A stretch of 64,000 bases of DNA from Capnocytophaga sp. (GCA_030530525.1 JAUMUT010000007.1:1-64000), one strand, 5' to 3'; numbered from the stretch's first letter, positions 30,005-39,450 are shown. Notes: generated by a model not told the origin, from the letters alone. Program-made: numbers and translations.

Positions 30005-31750
30005 ATGAAATGGTTGAATGAAGTATTTTCTCCTTCGGATGTTAGGAAACTTCCTAAGAATGCTTTGGGAGAGTTAGCGCAAGAAATCCGAGAGTTTATC
30101 CTTGATGCGGTATCTGTAAAAGAAGGTCATTTAGGAGCTGGTCTTGGTGTGGTAGAGCTTTGTATAGCTTTGCACTACGTTTTTAATACTCCCGAAGATG
30201 TTTTGGTATGGGATGTAGGGCATCAGGCATATCCTCATAAAATATTGACAGGTAGGAAAGATATTTTTCATACTAACAGACAATGGAAAGGACTTTCTGG
30301 ATTTCCTAAACGAAGTGAAAGTATTTATGATGCATTTGGTACAGGACATTCTTCTACTTCTATATCGGCTGTTTTAGGTATGGCAACGGCTTCCGCACTA
30401 AGAAGAAACTTTACCCGAAAACATATTGCTATTATAGGAGATGCTTCTTTTGTTAGCGGAATGTCTTTTGAAGCTCTCAATCAAGCGGGAGAAAGTAATG
30501 TAAATATGCTTATTATTCTCAATGATAACCAAATGGGAATAGATGCTACCACAGGAGCTTTTAAAGATTATTTAAAAGAATTACCACGTGGGGGAAAAAC
30601 TTTTTTTGATGCTTTAAAGATAAACTTTCTTGGAACAATAGATGGACATTCTCTGAAAGAACTTTTGGAACATTTGGAAAAGGCAAAAACAGCTTTCGGG
30701 GTGCAGTTGCTACATATCCGAACAAAAAAAGGAAAAGGATTGCGCCAAGCCGAAGAAGAACAAACGTTATACCACGCACCAGGAAAGTTTAACCGACATA
30801 CAGGCGACATTATCCAGCAAGAAAAAGAAACGGAGAAGTACCAAGATGTTTTTGGAAAGACTTTATTGACTTTGGCAAGAAAAAATCCGAAAATAGTAGG
30901 TATAACTCCTGCTATGCTAACTGGAAGTTCGCTTCATTATCTTAAAAAAGAGTTTCCTGAACGTACTTTTGATGTTGGTATAGCTGAGCAACACGCTATC
31001 ACATTTGCCGCAGGGCTTGCCTCAGATGGTTTTTTACCTTTTTGTGTTATTTATTCTACTTTCCTACAAAGAGGATACGACCAACTTATACACGATGTAG
31101 CTTTACAAGGTCTAAAAGTTATTTTTTGTATTGACAGAGCAGGTTTGGTAGGTGAAGATGGGGCTACCCATCAAGGAATATTTGATATTGCATATCTAAG
31201 ATGCATTCCTAATCTTTACTTTTTTGCACCACGAAATGAAATAGAGTTACAAAATATATTATATTCTGTTTCGCAAGATAGTTGGACGTTTCCGACAGCT
31301 ATTAGATACCCTCGCGGAAATGGATTTTTGCCCAAACAAGCATTCCCTTTGGAGAAAATAACTTCAAAATCTGTTTTACTAAAAGAAGGGATAAAATATG
31401 CAGTTTTAAGTATCGGAACTATTGCTTATAATGTAGAAAAAGCAATTGGGAAATGCAATTCTCCTGATGATTTTGCTCATTATGATATACGTTGGATAAA
31501 ACCCTTAGATAAGGAAACGCTTCACTTTATTTTTCAAAAATATCAACAAATAATTACCATAGAAGATGGATGTAAAATAGGCGGTTTCGGGAGTGCGATT
31601 GCTGAATTTATGGTAGAAAACAATTATTCTATACCATTGAAAATCATTGGAATACCTGATGAGTTTATAGAACAAGGAAGTGTAGCTATTCAACAACAAT
31701 ACACAGGGCTAAGCATAGAAGAAATTTGTAAAACTTTAAATAATTTATAA
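30005..31750 (+). CDS. dxs: 1-deoxy-D-xylulose-5-phosphate synthase
   Basis: 581 residues. It joins pyruvate and glyceraldehyde 3-phosphate in the first step of the MEP isoprenoid pathway, using thiamine diphosphate. Visible features: HQAYPHKILTGRKD, the cofactor segment GDASFVSGMSFEALNQ...LNDNQMG, the catalytic-Glu region GIAEQHAITFAAG, and the C-terminal transketolase domain. The cofactor motif reads GDA where most bacteria have GDG; I recall GDA in other Bacteroidota. It is shorter than the roughly 620 residues common in proteobacteria. Likely cotranscribed with ruvX. Confidence 0.95.
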   Translation: MKWLNEVFSPSDVRKLPKNALGELAQEIREFILDAVSVKEGHLGAGLGVVELCIALHYVFNTPEDVLVWDVGHQAYPHKILTGRKDIFHTNRQWKGLSGFPKRSESIYDAFGTGHSSTSISAVLGMATASALRRNFTRKHIAIIGDASFVSGMSFEALNQAGESNVNMLIILNDNQMGIDATTGAFKDYLKELPRGGKTFFDALKINFLGTIDGHSLKELLEHLEKAKTAFGVQLLHIRTKKGKGLRQAEEEQTLYHAPGKFNRHTGDIIQQEKETEKYQDVFGKTLLTLARKNPKIVGITPAMLTGSSLHYLKKEFPERTFDVGIAEQHAITFAAGLASDGFLPFCVIYSTFLQRGYDQLIHDVALQGLKVIFCIDRAGLVGEDGATHQGIFDIAYLRCIPNLYFFAPRNEIELQNILYSVSQDSWTFPTAIRYPRGNGFLPKQAFPLEKITSKSVLLKEGIKYAVLSIGTIAYNVEKAIGKCNSPDDFAHYDIRWIKPLDKETLHFIFQKYQQIITIEDGCKIGGFGSAIAEFMVENNYSIPLKIIGIPDEFIEQGSVAIQQQYTGLSIEEICKTLNNL

Positions 31751-31875
31751 ATTATTTTATCCTTTCTATTATATTCTTAATAATAAAAACTATATTTTTT
31801 CAATATAATAGACAATATTTATAATCTTATAGAAAAAAACAATAAAAAACAAAAGATAATATACGAAAACCCTTC

Positions 31876-31883
31876 TATCTTTG
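31876..31883 (+). promoter_or_regulatory. Orphan -7 box
   Basis: TATCTTTG, exact consensus, with no gene before the terminator about 60 bases downstream. No clear TTG at -33. Confidence 0.4.
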
Positions 31884-31888
31884 CATCC

Positions 31889-31974
31889 AGAAAAAGGAAG
31901 TAAAAAATGTTTTTCATATATTAGATTTTGTGGTTAGAATTGGTAAAAGAGGGCAGAAATGTCCTCTTTTATTT
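31889..31974 (+). ncRNA. Candidate small RNA or very short leader transcript
   Basis: The stretch runs from the expected start point of the orphan promoter to a good terminator. The only reading frame in it is five codons long (ATG 31907). The alternative is that the terminator belongs to dxs, about 195 bases upstream. Confidence 0.3.
31945..31974 (+). terminator. Terminator downstream of dxs / candidate sRNA
   Basis: Eleven-base stem AAAAGAGGGCA/TGTCCTCTTTT with a GAAA loop and one G-T pair. Confidence 0.75.
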
Positions 31975-32004
31975 TTGTGAAAATATAGAAAAACACATTT
32001 TTAT

Positions 32005-32472
32005 TTAAATAGGAAATATTATTCCTACGGAAAAACGAAATTTATTCTCATTAAAAGGATAATTTGTATTTTCTCTCCCAAAGGGGAAAGCATAGCCCGC
32101 TTTTAGGTAAAGAACAAGAATTTGAAATCCTATTTCTGGGGCAAAATAGTAAGGAGAAAGATTCAGTTGAGGACGAAGCATTAGTATTGGTAAATTAATT
32201 AAACCACTTTGCTGTTTATCAGTTTGCAACCACGCCGAAAGTTGGGCTTCGGGAATGGCAATAAATTGTTTATTTTCCGAACGGAAATTGCCCGCAAGTC
32301 CCGCCAAAAGAACAAAGCGGTCAGTTTCATAATAATTGTAATGCAAACCTATTTGCCCGTAAGTGGAACCTTGTTTTAGGTAGCTAACATCTATTGTCCA
32401 ACGATAATCTTTTTTTTGAGCCATAAGAGGCGCAATAGCTCCAATTAAAAAGAATAAAAATATTTTCTTCAT
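32005..32472 (-). CDS. Small predicted outer-membrane beta-barrel protein
   Basis: 155 residues. MKKIFLFFLIGAIAPLMAQ is a signal peptide. The rest shows alternating hydrophobic/polar strands with aromatic residues (WTIDVSYL, GQIGLHYNYY, FRFSVGIIFPI) and ends in a strand, as outer-membrane barrels do. No named family recognised. Confidence 0.75.
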   Translation of the reverse strand: MKKIFLFFLIGAIAPLMAQKKDYRWTIDVSYLKQGSTYGQIGLHYNYYETDRFVLLAGLAGNFRSENKQFIAIPEAQLSAWLQTDKQQSGLINLPILMLRPQLNLSPYYFAPEIGFQILVLYLKAGYAFPFGRENTNYPFNENKFRFSVGIIFPI

Positions 32473-32502
32473 ACGTTTTTATTTTTTAATGATAAAGAAA
32501 TA

Positions 32503-32534
32503 AAAAAAGCTGCCGTAACCTGCGACAGCTTTTT
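32503..32534 (-). terminator. Terminator after aspS
   Basis: Stem around AAAAGCTG/CAGCTTTT with inner CG pairs; on the minus strand it is followed by about seven T. It separates aspS from the outer-membrane protein gene. Confidence 0.75.
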
Positions 32535-32540
32535 ATTATT

Positions 32541-34295
32541 TTATTTTTTCTCTTTTACATCAATATAAAGTTCTTTGAGTTGAGCCTCATCAATAGGCGA
32601 AGGAGCATCAATCATCACATCGCGACCGCTGTTGTTCTTAGGGAAAGCGATAAAGTCGCGTATCGTTTCTTGTCCGCCGAGCAGTGCCACGAGTCTATCA
32701 AAACCAAAAGCCAAACCACCGTGAGGAGGTGCGCCGTACTTAAAGGCGTTCATCAAAAAGCCAAACTGCGCCTGCGCTTGCTCAGGGGTAAATCCGAGTA
32801 ACTGGAACATCTTGGCTTGTAGCTCTTGGTTGAAAATACGGATAGAACCGCCTCCTACTTCGTTGCCATTGAGTACCAAATCGTAAGCATTGGCACGTAC
32901 GGCACCTGGGTTGCTGTCGAGCAAAGGAATATCTTCGGGCTTGGGCGAGGTGAAAGGGTGGTGCATAGCAAAGAAGCGTTGTTCTTCTTCGCTCCATTCG
33001 AGGAGTGGAAAATCTACCACCCAGAGAGGAGCGTATTCATCGGGTTTGCGCAAACCAAGGCGTTCGGCGAGTTCCATACGCAAAGCACTGAGTTGCGGGC
33101 GTACTTTGTTTGCCTTGCCTGAGAGGATACAGATAAGGTCGCCTGCTTTGGCACCCGTGCGCGCTGCCCACGCTTTGAGGTCTTCTTCATTATAGAATTT
33201 ATCAACCGATGATTTAAATGAACCGTCCTCATTGCATTTTACATATACCATTCCTGAGGCACCTATCTGCGGACGTTTTACCCATTCTACCAAAGCATCA
33301 ATCTCTTTGCGGGTGTAGCTATTGGCACCTGGCACAGCTATCCCTACTACCAACTCCGCCTCATTGAACACCTTAAAATCGCGGTGCTGGGTGAGGTCGT
33401 TCAGTTCGCCGAATTTCATACCAAAGCGAATATCGGGCTTGTCGTTGCCGTAAGTTTTCATCGCCTCAGCGTAGGTCATACGCGGAAAAGAAGCAAAGTC
33501 TAAGCCTTTGAGTTCTTTGAGGAGGTGTTTTGTCAAGCCTTCAAAGGTTTGGATAATATCCTCTTGTTCCACGAACGACATCTCACAGTCTATTTGGGTA
33601 AACTCTGGCTGACGGTCGGCGCGGAGGTCTTCGTCGCGGAAGCACTTTACGATTTGGAAGTATTTGTCTAATCCACCTACCATTAGCAGTTGCTTAAAAG
33701 TCTGTGGTGATTGTGGGAGCGCGTAGAACTCACCTGGGTTCATACGGCTGGGCACCACAAAGTCGCGTGCCCCCTCAGGCGTTGATTTGATGAGCACGGG
33801 GGTTTCCACCTCAATAAAGCCTTGATCGGAGAGGTAGTTGCGCACCAATATACCTACCTTGTGGCGGAAGATAAGGTTCTCGCGCACAGGAGTACGGCGT
33901 ATATCCAAATAACGGTATTTCATACGGAGGTCTTCGCCGCCATCGGTATTGTCTTCAATGGTAAAGGGGGGAATTTCGGAATGGTTGAGCAGGGTGAGTG
34001 CTGTTACGAGGATTTCCACTTCGCCCGTAGGCATATTGGTATTCACAGCCTCCCGTTTGATGGCAGTGCCTTGAATTTGGATAACATCTTCGCGAGAGAG
34101 GTTTTTGGCTTGTTCAAACACTGTTTTGTCAGTGCGTTCTTCGTCGAAAATAAGTTGGGTAATGCCATAGCGGTCGCGTAAATCTACCCAAATCATAAAG
34201 CCTTTATTGCGGATGCGTTGCACCCAGCCGCTGAGGGTTACTTGTTCTTTTTCGTGGGAGAGGCGTAGCTCGCCACAAGTATGCGTTCTGTACAT
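32541..34295 (-). CDS. aspS: Aspartyl-tRNA synthetase
   Basis: 584 residues. It charges tRNA-Asp in the cytoplasm. The order is an N-terminal OB-fold anticodon-binding domain (about 1-110), the class II core with motif 2 ([18 protein letters not shown]), the bacterial GAD insertion domain (about 285-410), and motif 3 ([13 protein letters not shown]). Length is normal for the bacterial type. The gene is clearly richer in GC than dxs on one side and the porin gene on the other, with many GCG, CGC and GGC codons, which suggests replacement by transfer from a relative with higher GC. Confidence 0.97.
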   Translation of the reverse strand: MYRTHTCGELRLSHEKEQVTLSGWVQRIRNKGFMIWVDLRDRYGITQLIFDEERTDKTVFEQAKNLSREDVIQIQGTAIKREAVNTNMPTGEVEILVTALTLLNHSEIPPFTIEDNTDGGEDLRMKYRYLDIRRTPVRENLIFRHKVGILVRNYLSDQGFIEVETPVLIKSTPEGARDFVVPSRMNPGEFYALPQSPQTFKQLLMVGGLDKYFQIVKCFRDEDLRADRQPEFTQIDCEMSFVEQEDIIQTFEGLTKHLLKELKGLDFASFPRMTYAEAMKTYGNDKPDIRFGMKFGELNDLTQHRDFKVFNEAELVVGIAVPGANSYTRKEIDALVEWVKRPQIGASGMVYVKCNEDGSFKSSVDKFYNEEDLKAWAARTGAKAGDLICILSGKANKVRPQLSALRMELAERLGLRKPDEYAPLWVVDFPLLEWSEEEQRFFAMHHPFTSPKPEDIPLLDSNPGAVRANAYDLVLNGNEVGGGSIRIFNQELQAKMFQLLGFTPEQAQAQFGFLMNAFKYGAPPHGGLAFGFDRLVALLGGQETIRDFIAFPKNNSGRDVMIDAPSPIDEAQLKELYIDVKEKK

Positions 34296-34450
34296 TATTT
34301 TAAAGTAAAATTTTTGCTTTGCAAAAGTAATAAAAAAATTTTATTTCTCATTTCCTTCTTTATTTTTTAACAGAAAAAATTATATTTAGCCTCTTTTTTT
34401 TAGGGGAAAAATTAAAATATTTTTAACTGTCATAATAAAAAACATAACAC

Positions 34451-34481
34451 TTGCTTTTCATTTATTTTTTTATTATTTTTG
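34451..34481 (+). promoter_or_regulatory. Promoter of the porin gene
   Basis: TTG (34451-34453) and TATTTTTG (34474-34481), 20 bases apart, 45 bases before the start codon. Confidence 0.65.
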
Positions 34482-34526
34482 CCTACTTTTTTTATAGAAA
34501 AAAATCTTTTTTAACTTTATTTAGTA

Positions 34527-35783
34527 ATGAAAAAACTTTTATTTGTATTTTTATTATTGCCTTTTGGGGCATTTGCGCAAGAATATTTACGATTAAACCT
34601 AAGTGAAGACGGCAAAACCTACCTAAAAGGAAGCGTACGAGCCACTTTCTGGGGGAGATATTATCAAATGAACCCAAATTCTACCATCAATGGCGAGCCT
34701 GTTACAGAGACTTCTGATTTTTCAATCCGTAGGTTACGAATTAATTTCCAAGGACAAATAACACCTAAATGGTTCTTTTACAGTGCTTTTGGAGGAAATA
34801 ATTTTAATTTCACTACCGATGCAAAAACGGCAAAAATTGGCGTGCTTGACCTTTATACAGAATATGAATTTGCGCCTGAATTTACGCTCGGAATAGGAAA
34901 ATTTGGCTGGAATAGTAGCCGAAATACTATGCGAAGTAGCAAATCAATGATGGGGCTGGACGCTCTTTCTTTCCCGCTTTTTAATTCAGGAAAAAATGAT
35001 GATAACGGACGAAATTTAGGACTTTTTGCCAAAGGACAAATAGAGAATTTAAGTTACGTTTTCACTCTAAAAAGCCCGCTTGCTACCACTACCGAACCAA
35101 AAGAAGGCGTGGTGGATTATGCCAAAAATTCGCCAAGAAAACAATATTCTGCGCACTTAAAATATGATTTTTGGGAACGAGAAAGCAATAAAACTACTTA
35201 TACATCAGGTACTTACATCGGTCAGAAAAAAATATTTAATCTTGCTTTGGGTGGTGTTTTCCAATCTAAAATGATGTCTGAATTACAAAATAATGAGGTA
35301 AAATATTATGACTATAAGAATTTTTCTGCGGAAATATTCTTAGATACGCCCCTTTCCGATAAAAATAACGCAATAACGCTCAATACAGGGTATTATTATT
35401 CGGATTTTGGTAGAAATTATATCCGAAATTCGGGTTCTAACGGAGTGGCTGGGGTTTCTTCCAACGAATTTTTAAATGGAGCAGGCACAGCGTATCCGTT
35501 AAATGGCACAGGAAGTACATTTTTCTTTCAGTGTGGTTATCTTTTTGGTAAATCGCAACATTTTTCTGCCCGAATACAGCCTAATATTTCCGTTCAATAT
35601 TCTAATTTTGACGGATTAGAAACCAATATGTTAGCCTATGACCTTGGTCTTAATATTTTCTTTAAAGGACACGATAACAAATTGAGTTTAAGCTACCAAA
35701 ATCGTCCTATTTACAATCAAACCAAAAAAGTAGATTCTCGCAAAGGGGCTTTTATTATTCAATATCAGATACAGATAAATTAA
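34527..35783 (+). CDS. Outer-membrane porin, OprO/OprP-like
   Basis: 418 residues. Signal peptide MKKLLFVFLLLPFGAFAQ. The mature part is a series of amphipathic strands (VRATFWGRYYQM, RRLRINFQGQI, WFFYSAFGG, LDLYTEYEF) characteristic of phosphate-selective porin-like channels of Bacteroidota, and it ends in a strand (FIIQYQIQIN). It would form a channel for small anions or other solutes; selectivity for phosphate is a family suggestion only. Single-gene transcript. Confidence 0.88.
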   Translation: MKKLLFVFLLLPFGAFAQEYLRLNLSEDGKTYLKGSVRATFWGRYYQMNPNSTINGEPVTETSDFSIRRLRINFQGQITPKWFFYSAFGGNNFNFTTDAKTAKIGVLDLYTEYEFAPEFTLGIGKFGWNSSRNTMRSSKSMMGLDALSFPLFNSGKNDDNGRNLGLFAKGQIENLSYVFTLKSPLATTTEPKEGVVDYAKNSPRKQYSAHLKYDFWERESNKTTYTSGTYIGQKKIFNLALGGVFQSKMMSELQNNEVKYYDYKNFSAEIFLDTPLSDKNNAITLNTGYYYSDFGRNYIRNSGSNGVAGVSSNEFLNGAGTAYPLNGTGSTFFFQCGYLFGKSQHFSARIQPNISVQYSNFDGLETNMLAYDLGLNIFFKGHDNKLSLSYQNRPIYNQTKKVDSRKGAFIIQYQIQIN

Positions 35784-35862
35784 AAATATAATAAAAAACA
35801 CATTTTGTGTATTTTTTATAGTTAGTTTCTAATAAACGTACTAAAAATAACTTTTTTTACAA

Positions 35863-36309
35863 ATGGAAATTCAATGGAAAGTTAAGGATTTTTTCCAATT
35901 GAGTGTGGAAGAATGCTACCAGCTCTTGCAACTAAGGCAAGACGTATTCGTATTAGAACAAGAATGCCTATACCCTGATATTGACGGGCGAGACGACAAA
36001 GCCGTGCATGTTTTGGGCTACGATGGTAACCAGCTCATCGCCTATACGCGCTTTTTTGCTCATGACCCACATTACCAAACAGCATCTTTTGGTAGGGTTA
36101 TTATCAAAGAATCGCACCGACACCTAAAGCTCGGCAGTGTGCTCATTAGCAAAACTATAGAGGCTATGGAAAACCGCTTAGGGAAGGTGGCTATCACTAT
36201 ATCGGCACAACATCACCTGATAGCTTTTTATGGTAGAAATGGCTTTGAACCCATAGGCGAACCCTATGATGAGGATGGTATTCCGCATATCCGTATGGTG
36301 CGTAAGTAA
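35863..36309 (+). CDS. elaA: GNAT acetyltransferase, ElaA family
   Basis: 148 residues. The ElaA pattern is clear: LRQDVFVLEQECLYPDIDGRD, then AYTRFF, the acetyl-CoA loop region SFGRVIIKESHRHLKLGS, and IAFYGRNGFEPIGEPYDEDGIPHIRM near the end. ElaA proteins acetylate an unknown small molecule or protein. GC-richer than the porin gene before it, marking the left side of the accessory region. Confidence 0.9.
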   Translation: MEIQWKVKDFFQLSVEECYQLLQLRQDVFVLEQECLYPDIDGRDDKAVHVLGYDGNQLIAYTRFFAHDPHYQTASFGRVIIKESHRHLKLGSVLISKTIEAMENRLGKVAITISAQHHLIAFYGRNGFEPIGEPYDEDGIPHIRMVRK

Positions 36310-36341
36310 AAATTCGCTACCTTTGTTCAACCTGCATCCTG

Positions 36342-36374
36342 AGAGGCAAATTGAATAAATATCAATTTGCCTCT
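36342..36374. terminator. Bidirectional terminator between elaA and merR-type gene
   Basis: Perfect 13-base stem AGAGGCAAATTGA/TCAATTTGCCTCT with a seven-base loop. Its right arm overlaps the stop codon of the convergent gene by one base. Confidence 0.75.
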
Positions 36375-36715
36375 TAGTTATTTAGCTTTTCCCTTACTTT
36401 CCACATTTTGCTAAGCATATCCTCTATCATTTCCATACGTTTCTTGACCTTTTCTGCCGAAGCGTCCAAGGTATAGCCCTCGTCAAGGAGTTCCTTGATA
36501 AGGAGTATTTTTTTGATATTCAGGTAGTCATAGCGGCGATTTTTTCCTTCCTCTTCTGTAAGGCTCTTGAGGATTCCCTTTTCCTCCCAATAGCGTATCT
36601 GTCGGGTAGGGATCCCTGTAATCTGAGAGACCTCTCCTATCCCTACTACCAATTTCTTCAGGAAATCAAAATCTAATAGTAGCTCCTTAGACTCTTTTTG
36701 TTCGGTTTTTTCCAT
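36374..36715 (-). CDS. MerR-family transcriptional regulator
   Basis: 113 residues. The winged-helix HTH is at about residues 21-85: IGEVSQITGIPTRQIRYWEEKGILKS, then RRYDYLNI, followed by a dimerisation helix. There is no C-terminal effector domain and no Cys cluster, so it is unlikely to be a metal sensor. It is divergent from the SDR gene, with a nested palindromic region between them that is probably its operator. Confidence 0.92.
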   Translation of the reverse strand: MEKTEQKESKELLLDFDFLKKLVVGIGEVSQITGIPTRQIRYWEEKGILKSLTEEEGKNRRYDYLNIKKILLIKELLDEGYTLDASAEKVKKRMEMIEDMLSKMWKVREKLNN

Positions 36716-36724
36716 CGGTTATAA

Positions 36725-36788
36725 ATTATTTACGAAATAAGTTGCAAATATACAATTTTTTATTGTACTTTTGCACTTTGTAAATAAT
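36725..36788. promoter_or_regulatory. Divergent operator/promoter region of merR-type and SDR genes
   Basis: Outer perfect inverted repeat ATTATTTAC (36725-36733) / GTAAATAAT (36780-36788). Inside it an 11-of-13 inverted repeat (36744-36756 with 36762-36774) carries a -7 box on each strand: plus TACTTTTG at 36766-36773 with TTG at 36742-36744, and minus TATATTTG at 36745-36752. A dimeric regulator bound here would control both promoters. Confidence 0.6.
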
Positions 36789-36815
36789 ATACAATTAAAG
36801 AAAATAATTATCAAA

Positions 36816-37592
36816 ATGAAACAATTAGAAAACAAAAATGCCGTAATTACAGGTGGAAGTGATGGTATTGGTTTAGGAATAGCCAAAGCCTTTGCACAAA
36901 ATGGAGTAAATCTTTTACTCATAGGAAAAGACACAGAAAAACTGCAAAAAGCCCAAAAGGAATTACAGAGGGCGTATACAACTCAGGTACATATCCTTGC
37001 AACTGACTTATCTATTACAGAAAATATCCCTGAGGTAAGCCAAAATATTTTACAACTATTCTCCTCAATAGATATATTGGTTAATAATGCAGGACTGGGC
37101 AAGTTTGCTCCTTTTGAACAGGTGGATACTACCCTATATGACGCTCACTTCAATCTCAATGTAAAAGCACCTTATTTCCTTACACAAAGTTTGCTCCCTG
37201 CCCTTATGGCAAGCAAAGGAAATGTAATCAACATATCCTCCTATTTTGCCCATCGTATGTTACCCAATAGGGCTACTACTGTATATTCCGCTACTAAGGG
37301 TGCTTTGAACTCCTTTACCAAAGCTTTAGCTTTTGAGGTAGGGCACTTAGGGGTACGTGTCAATGCCATTGCTCCAGGAAGTATCTCTACGCCGCAGTTC
37401 GTCCGTAATCTGCAAGCACTCTCTACAGAGAAACAAGTAGCTTTCGAGACAATGGTCAAGGAAATTTACCCTATGCAACACATCGGTACTCCTGAGGATA
37501 TCGCCCAAGCGGCAGTATTCCTCGCCAGTGAGAGTGCCTCTTGGATCACAGGAACTATATTAGCAGTAGATGGAGGTTTGACAACGAATTAG
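36816..37592 (+). CDS. Short-chain dehydrogenase/reductase (SDR)
   Basis: 258 residues from ATG 36816; an upstream in-frame ATG at 36771 falls inside the promoter and is rejected. Classical SDR features: TGGSDGIG (cofactor loop), NNAG, catalytic Y157-x3-K161 in YSATKGALNSF, and SITGTILAVDGG near the end. It oxidises or reduces an unknown alcohol/ketone with NAD(P)H. Divergent from the MerR-type regulator that probably controls it. Confidence 0.92.
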   Translation: MKQLENKNAVITGGSDGIGLGIAKAFAQNGVNLLLIGKDTEKLQKAQKELQRAYTTQVHILATDLSITENIPEVSQNILQLFSSIDILVNNAGLGKFAPFEQVDTTLYDAHFNLNVKAPYFLTQSLLPALMASKGNVINISSYFAHRMLPNRATTVYSATKGALNSFTKALAFEVGHLGVRVNAIAPGSISTPQFVRNLQALSTEKQVAFETMVKEIYPMQHIGTPEDIAQAAVFLASESASWITGTILAVDGGLTTN

Positions 37593-37712
37593 TTTTCTAA
37601 AATAATTTTCGGGTAACCCAATTCCAAATGCATTACCTCCCTCTTTCCGACCATTACCCTCTTACTGCAAGAATTACGCTCCACAAGTGATGCTTATATC
37701 ATCATTATTTCC

Positions 37713-37720
37713 TATCTTTG
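37713..37720 (+). promoter_or_regulatory. Likely -7 box for the MFS gene
   Basis: TATCTTTG, 34 bases before the start codon; no TTG at -33, but TGATGCTTATATCATCA lies just upstream and is palindromic at its ends (TGAT...ATCA). Confidence 0.45.
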
Positions 37721-37754
37721 CACATTATTTTTAGTCTATATAGCACATAAAAAA

Positions 37755-39152
37755 ATGAACACAGAACGCATCAGCCCCTCGCTGATAGGGATTATTGCCG
37801 CCACAGGTATAATGTCTTTTTCTGGGGTAGTGAGTGAAACGGCTATGAATGTAACCTTTCCTACCCTAATGAACGAATTTGCTATCTCCACCGCTACCGT
37901 GCAGTGGCTCACTACGGGCTATCTGTTGGTGCTGGCGCTCACCATTCCCGTATCGTCTTTCCTCAAGCGGAATTTCTCCACACGCAAGCTGTTCCTCAGT
38001 GCCATTAATATTTTCATCGTAGCGACGCTCTTGTGCTATTTCGCGCCTAACTTTCAGGTGCTACTCGTAGGGCGACTCTTGCAAGGAATGGGCACAGGGA
38101 TTGCCCTCCCACTGATGATAAATATCATTTTGGAGCGCGCTCCTGCCAGCCAATTAGGGCTCTGTATGGGGATTGCATCGCTTATCTCGGCAATGGCGCC
38201 CGCTGTGGGTCCCGTAATGGGAGGGGTGATTGTAGATGCTTACGGCTGGCGGGTTATCTTTTTATGCCTGTTGCCTTTGCTACTTATCTCCTTCCTATTG
38301 GGATTTTTCCTGCTGAAAGACACTTCTGCGCCCGAAGGAAAAGGCAAATTCAACACGATTGATTATCTGCTCGTTGCGGTGGGCTTTACCCTTTTTATCC
38401 TTGCCACCGAGCAAGCCTCGGCTAAGGGTTGGACGAGCGTTACCGTACTTTCCTTATTAGCTGTGGCAGTGGGCTGTGTGGCGCTCTTTGTCCGCCGTTC
38501 TGCGCACAGTACGAACCCGCTGATTCGTATCGGGGTGTTCAGTACGCGTACCTTTGTGCTGAGCATTGGCATCATCTTGGCTTGCCAATTCAATGTGTTG
38601 GCATTGGGCTACTTAATCCCTAATTATTCGCAAATAGTAACGGGCGAAAGTGCCACCGTTGCGGGCTTTCTGCTGTTGCCTGGCTGTTTGGTAGGGGCTT
38701 TCTTGGCTCCCATAAGTGGCAAACTATTGGACAGATTAGGCGCGAAAAAGCCTATTTTGGCGGGAAGTGTGTGCCTCATAGTAGCATTGTTGCTGTTTGC
38801 TATCTTCGGCAAAGCGATGACCACGCCGATGTTTATGTCGTTTTATGTACTTTTTACCATTGGACAAGGGCTCGCCATAGGCAACACAATGACCTACGGC
38901 TTGGCAACGCTCCCAAAAGACCTCTCTACCGATGGTAATGCGGTGCTCAATACCCTGCAACAATTAGCGGGAGCGGTGGGCACTTCGGTGGCAGCGACTT
39001 TGGTAGCCTCCGCACAGGTGGGAACTTCTCTCGCCGAAGGGACAGCCACCGGTAGCTGGCACGCCTTTATCCTCTTGTTAGTGCTTGCTATTTTTGGCTT
39101 TGCTTGCGCCTATGCGATGTTCAGCCGTCGCAAAGAGGAAAGCGTAAAATAA
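37755..39152 (+). CDS. MFS multidrug efflux transporter, DHA2 (EmrB/QacA) type
   Basis: 465 residues with about 13-14 membrane helices. GRLLQGMGTGIALPLM and PAVGPVMGGVIVDAYGWRVIF are DHA2 signatures. Proton-driven drug export in the inner membrane is the expected role. GC-rich relative to the porin and HU genes. No periplasmic adaptor (EmrA/HlyD) gene is adjacent. It follows the SDR gene in the same direction with its own promoter box. Confidence 0.93.
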   Translation: MNTERISPSLIGIIAATGIMSFSGVVSETAMNVTFPTLMNEFAISTATVQWLTTGYLLVLALTIPVSSFLKRNFSTRKLFLSAINIFIVATLLCYFAPNFQVLLVGRLLQGMGTGIALPLMINIILERAPASQLGLCMGIASLISAMAPAVGPVMGGVIVDAYGWRVIFLCLLPLLLISFLLGFFLLKDTSAPEGKGKFNTIDYLLVAVGFTLFILATEQASAKGWTSVTVLSLLAVAVGCVALFVRRSAHSTNPLIRIGVFSTRTFVLSIGIILACQFNVLALGYLIPNYSQIVTGESATVAGFLLLPGCLVGAFLAPISGKLLDRLGAKKPILAGSVCLIVALLLFAIFGKAMTTPMFMSFYVLFTIGQGLAIGNTMTYGLATLPKDLSTDGNAVLNTLQQLAGAVGTSVAATLVASAQVGTSLAEGTATGSWHAFILLLVLAIFGFACAYAMFSRRKEESVK

Positions 39153-39263
39153 ATTTTCTTCTTTGCTAAAAACAACCTAAGAAAAAGTATTTTTATCTAT
39201 ACAAATAGGGACAGAAAAAATATCTCACGCTACATTTTTCAAAAAATATAACTATCGCTTTAC

Positions 39264-39306
39264 AAAAAAGACGTGTGTTTTTGTCGGAAAATACACGTCT
39301 TTTTTT
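39264..39306 (+). terminator. Terminator after the MFS gene
   Basis: Stem built on AAAAAGACGTGT/ACACGTCTTTTT with inner TTTT/AAAA pairing and a T-run. Located about 110 bases after the stop. Confidence 0.8.
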
Positions 39307-39424
39307 GCGGTCTGTTTTTACCTTTGTAAATCAAGTAGTTACAAAAGAGTAATTTAGCAGTTATTTTTATAGATATAAAAAAGATAAAAATACTAAAAAA
39401 CAAATGTTTTTCAAAATAAATAAT

Positions 39425-39432
39425 TACCTTTG
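39425..39432 (+). promoter_or_regulatory. -7 box of the alpha/beta-hydrolase gene
   Basis: TACCTTTG; the start codon ATG 39451 follows 18 bases later. A second TACCTTTG lies at 39319-39326. Confidence 0.55.
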
Positions 39433-39450
39433 CACTTAAAAAGAATACTT

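Noticed and set aside
33822..34181. 119-codon plus-strand frame
   Set aside because: Antisense shadow of aspS, long only because aspS is GC-rich.
36318..36374. TACCTTTG followed by a hairpin, as a second small RNA candidate
   Set aside because: Only 16 bases lie between the box and the hairpin, too short for a meaningful transcript; the hairpin is explained as the terminator of two convergent genes.
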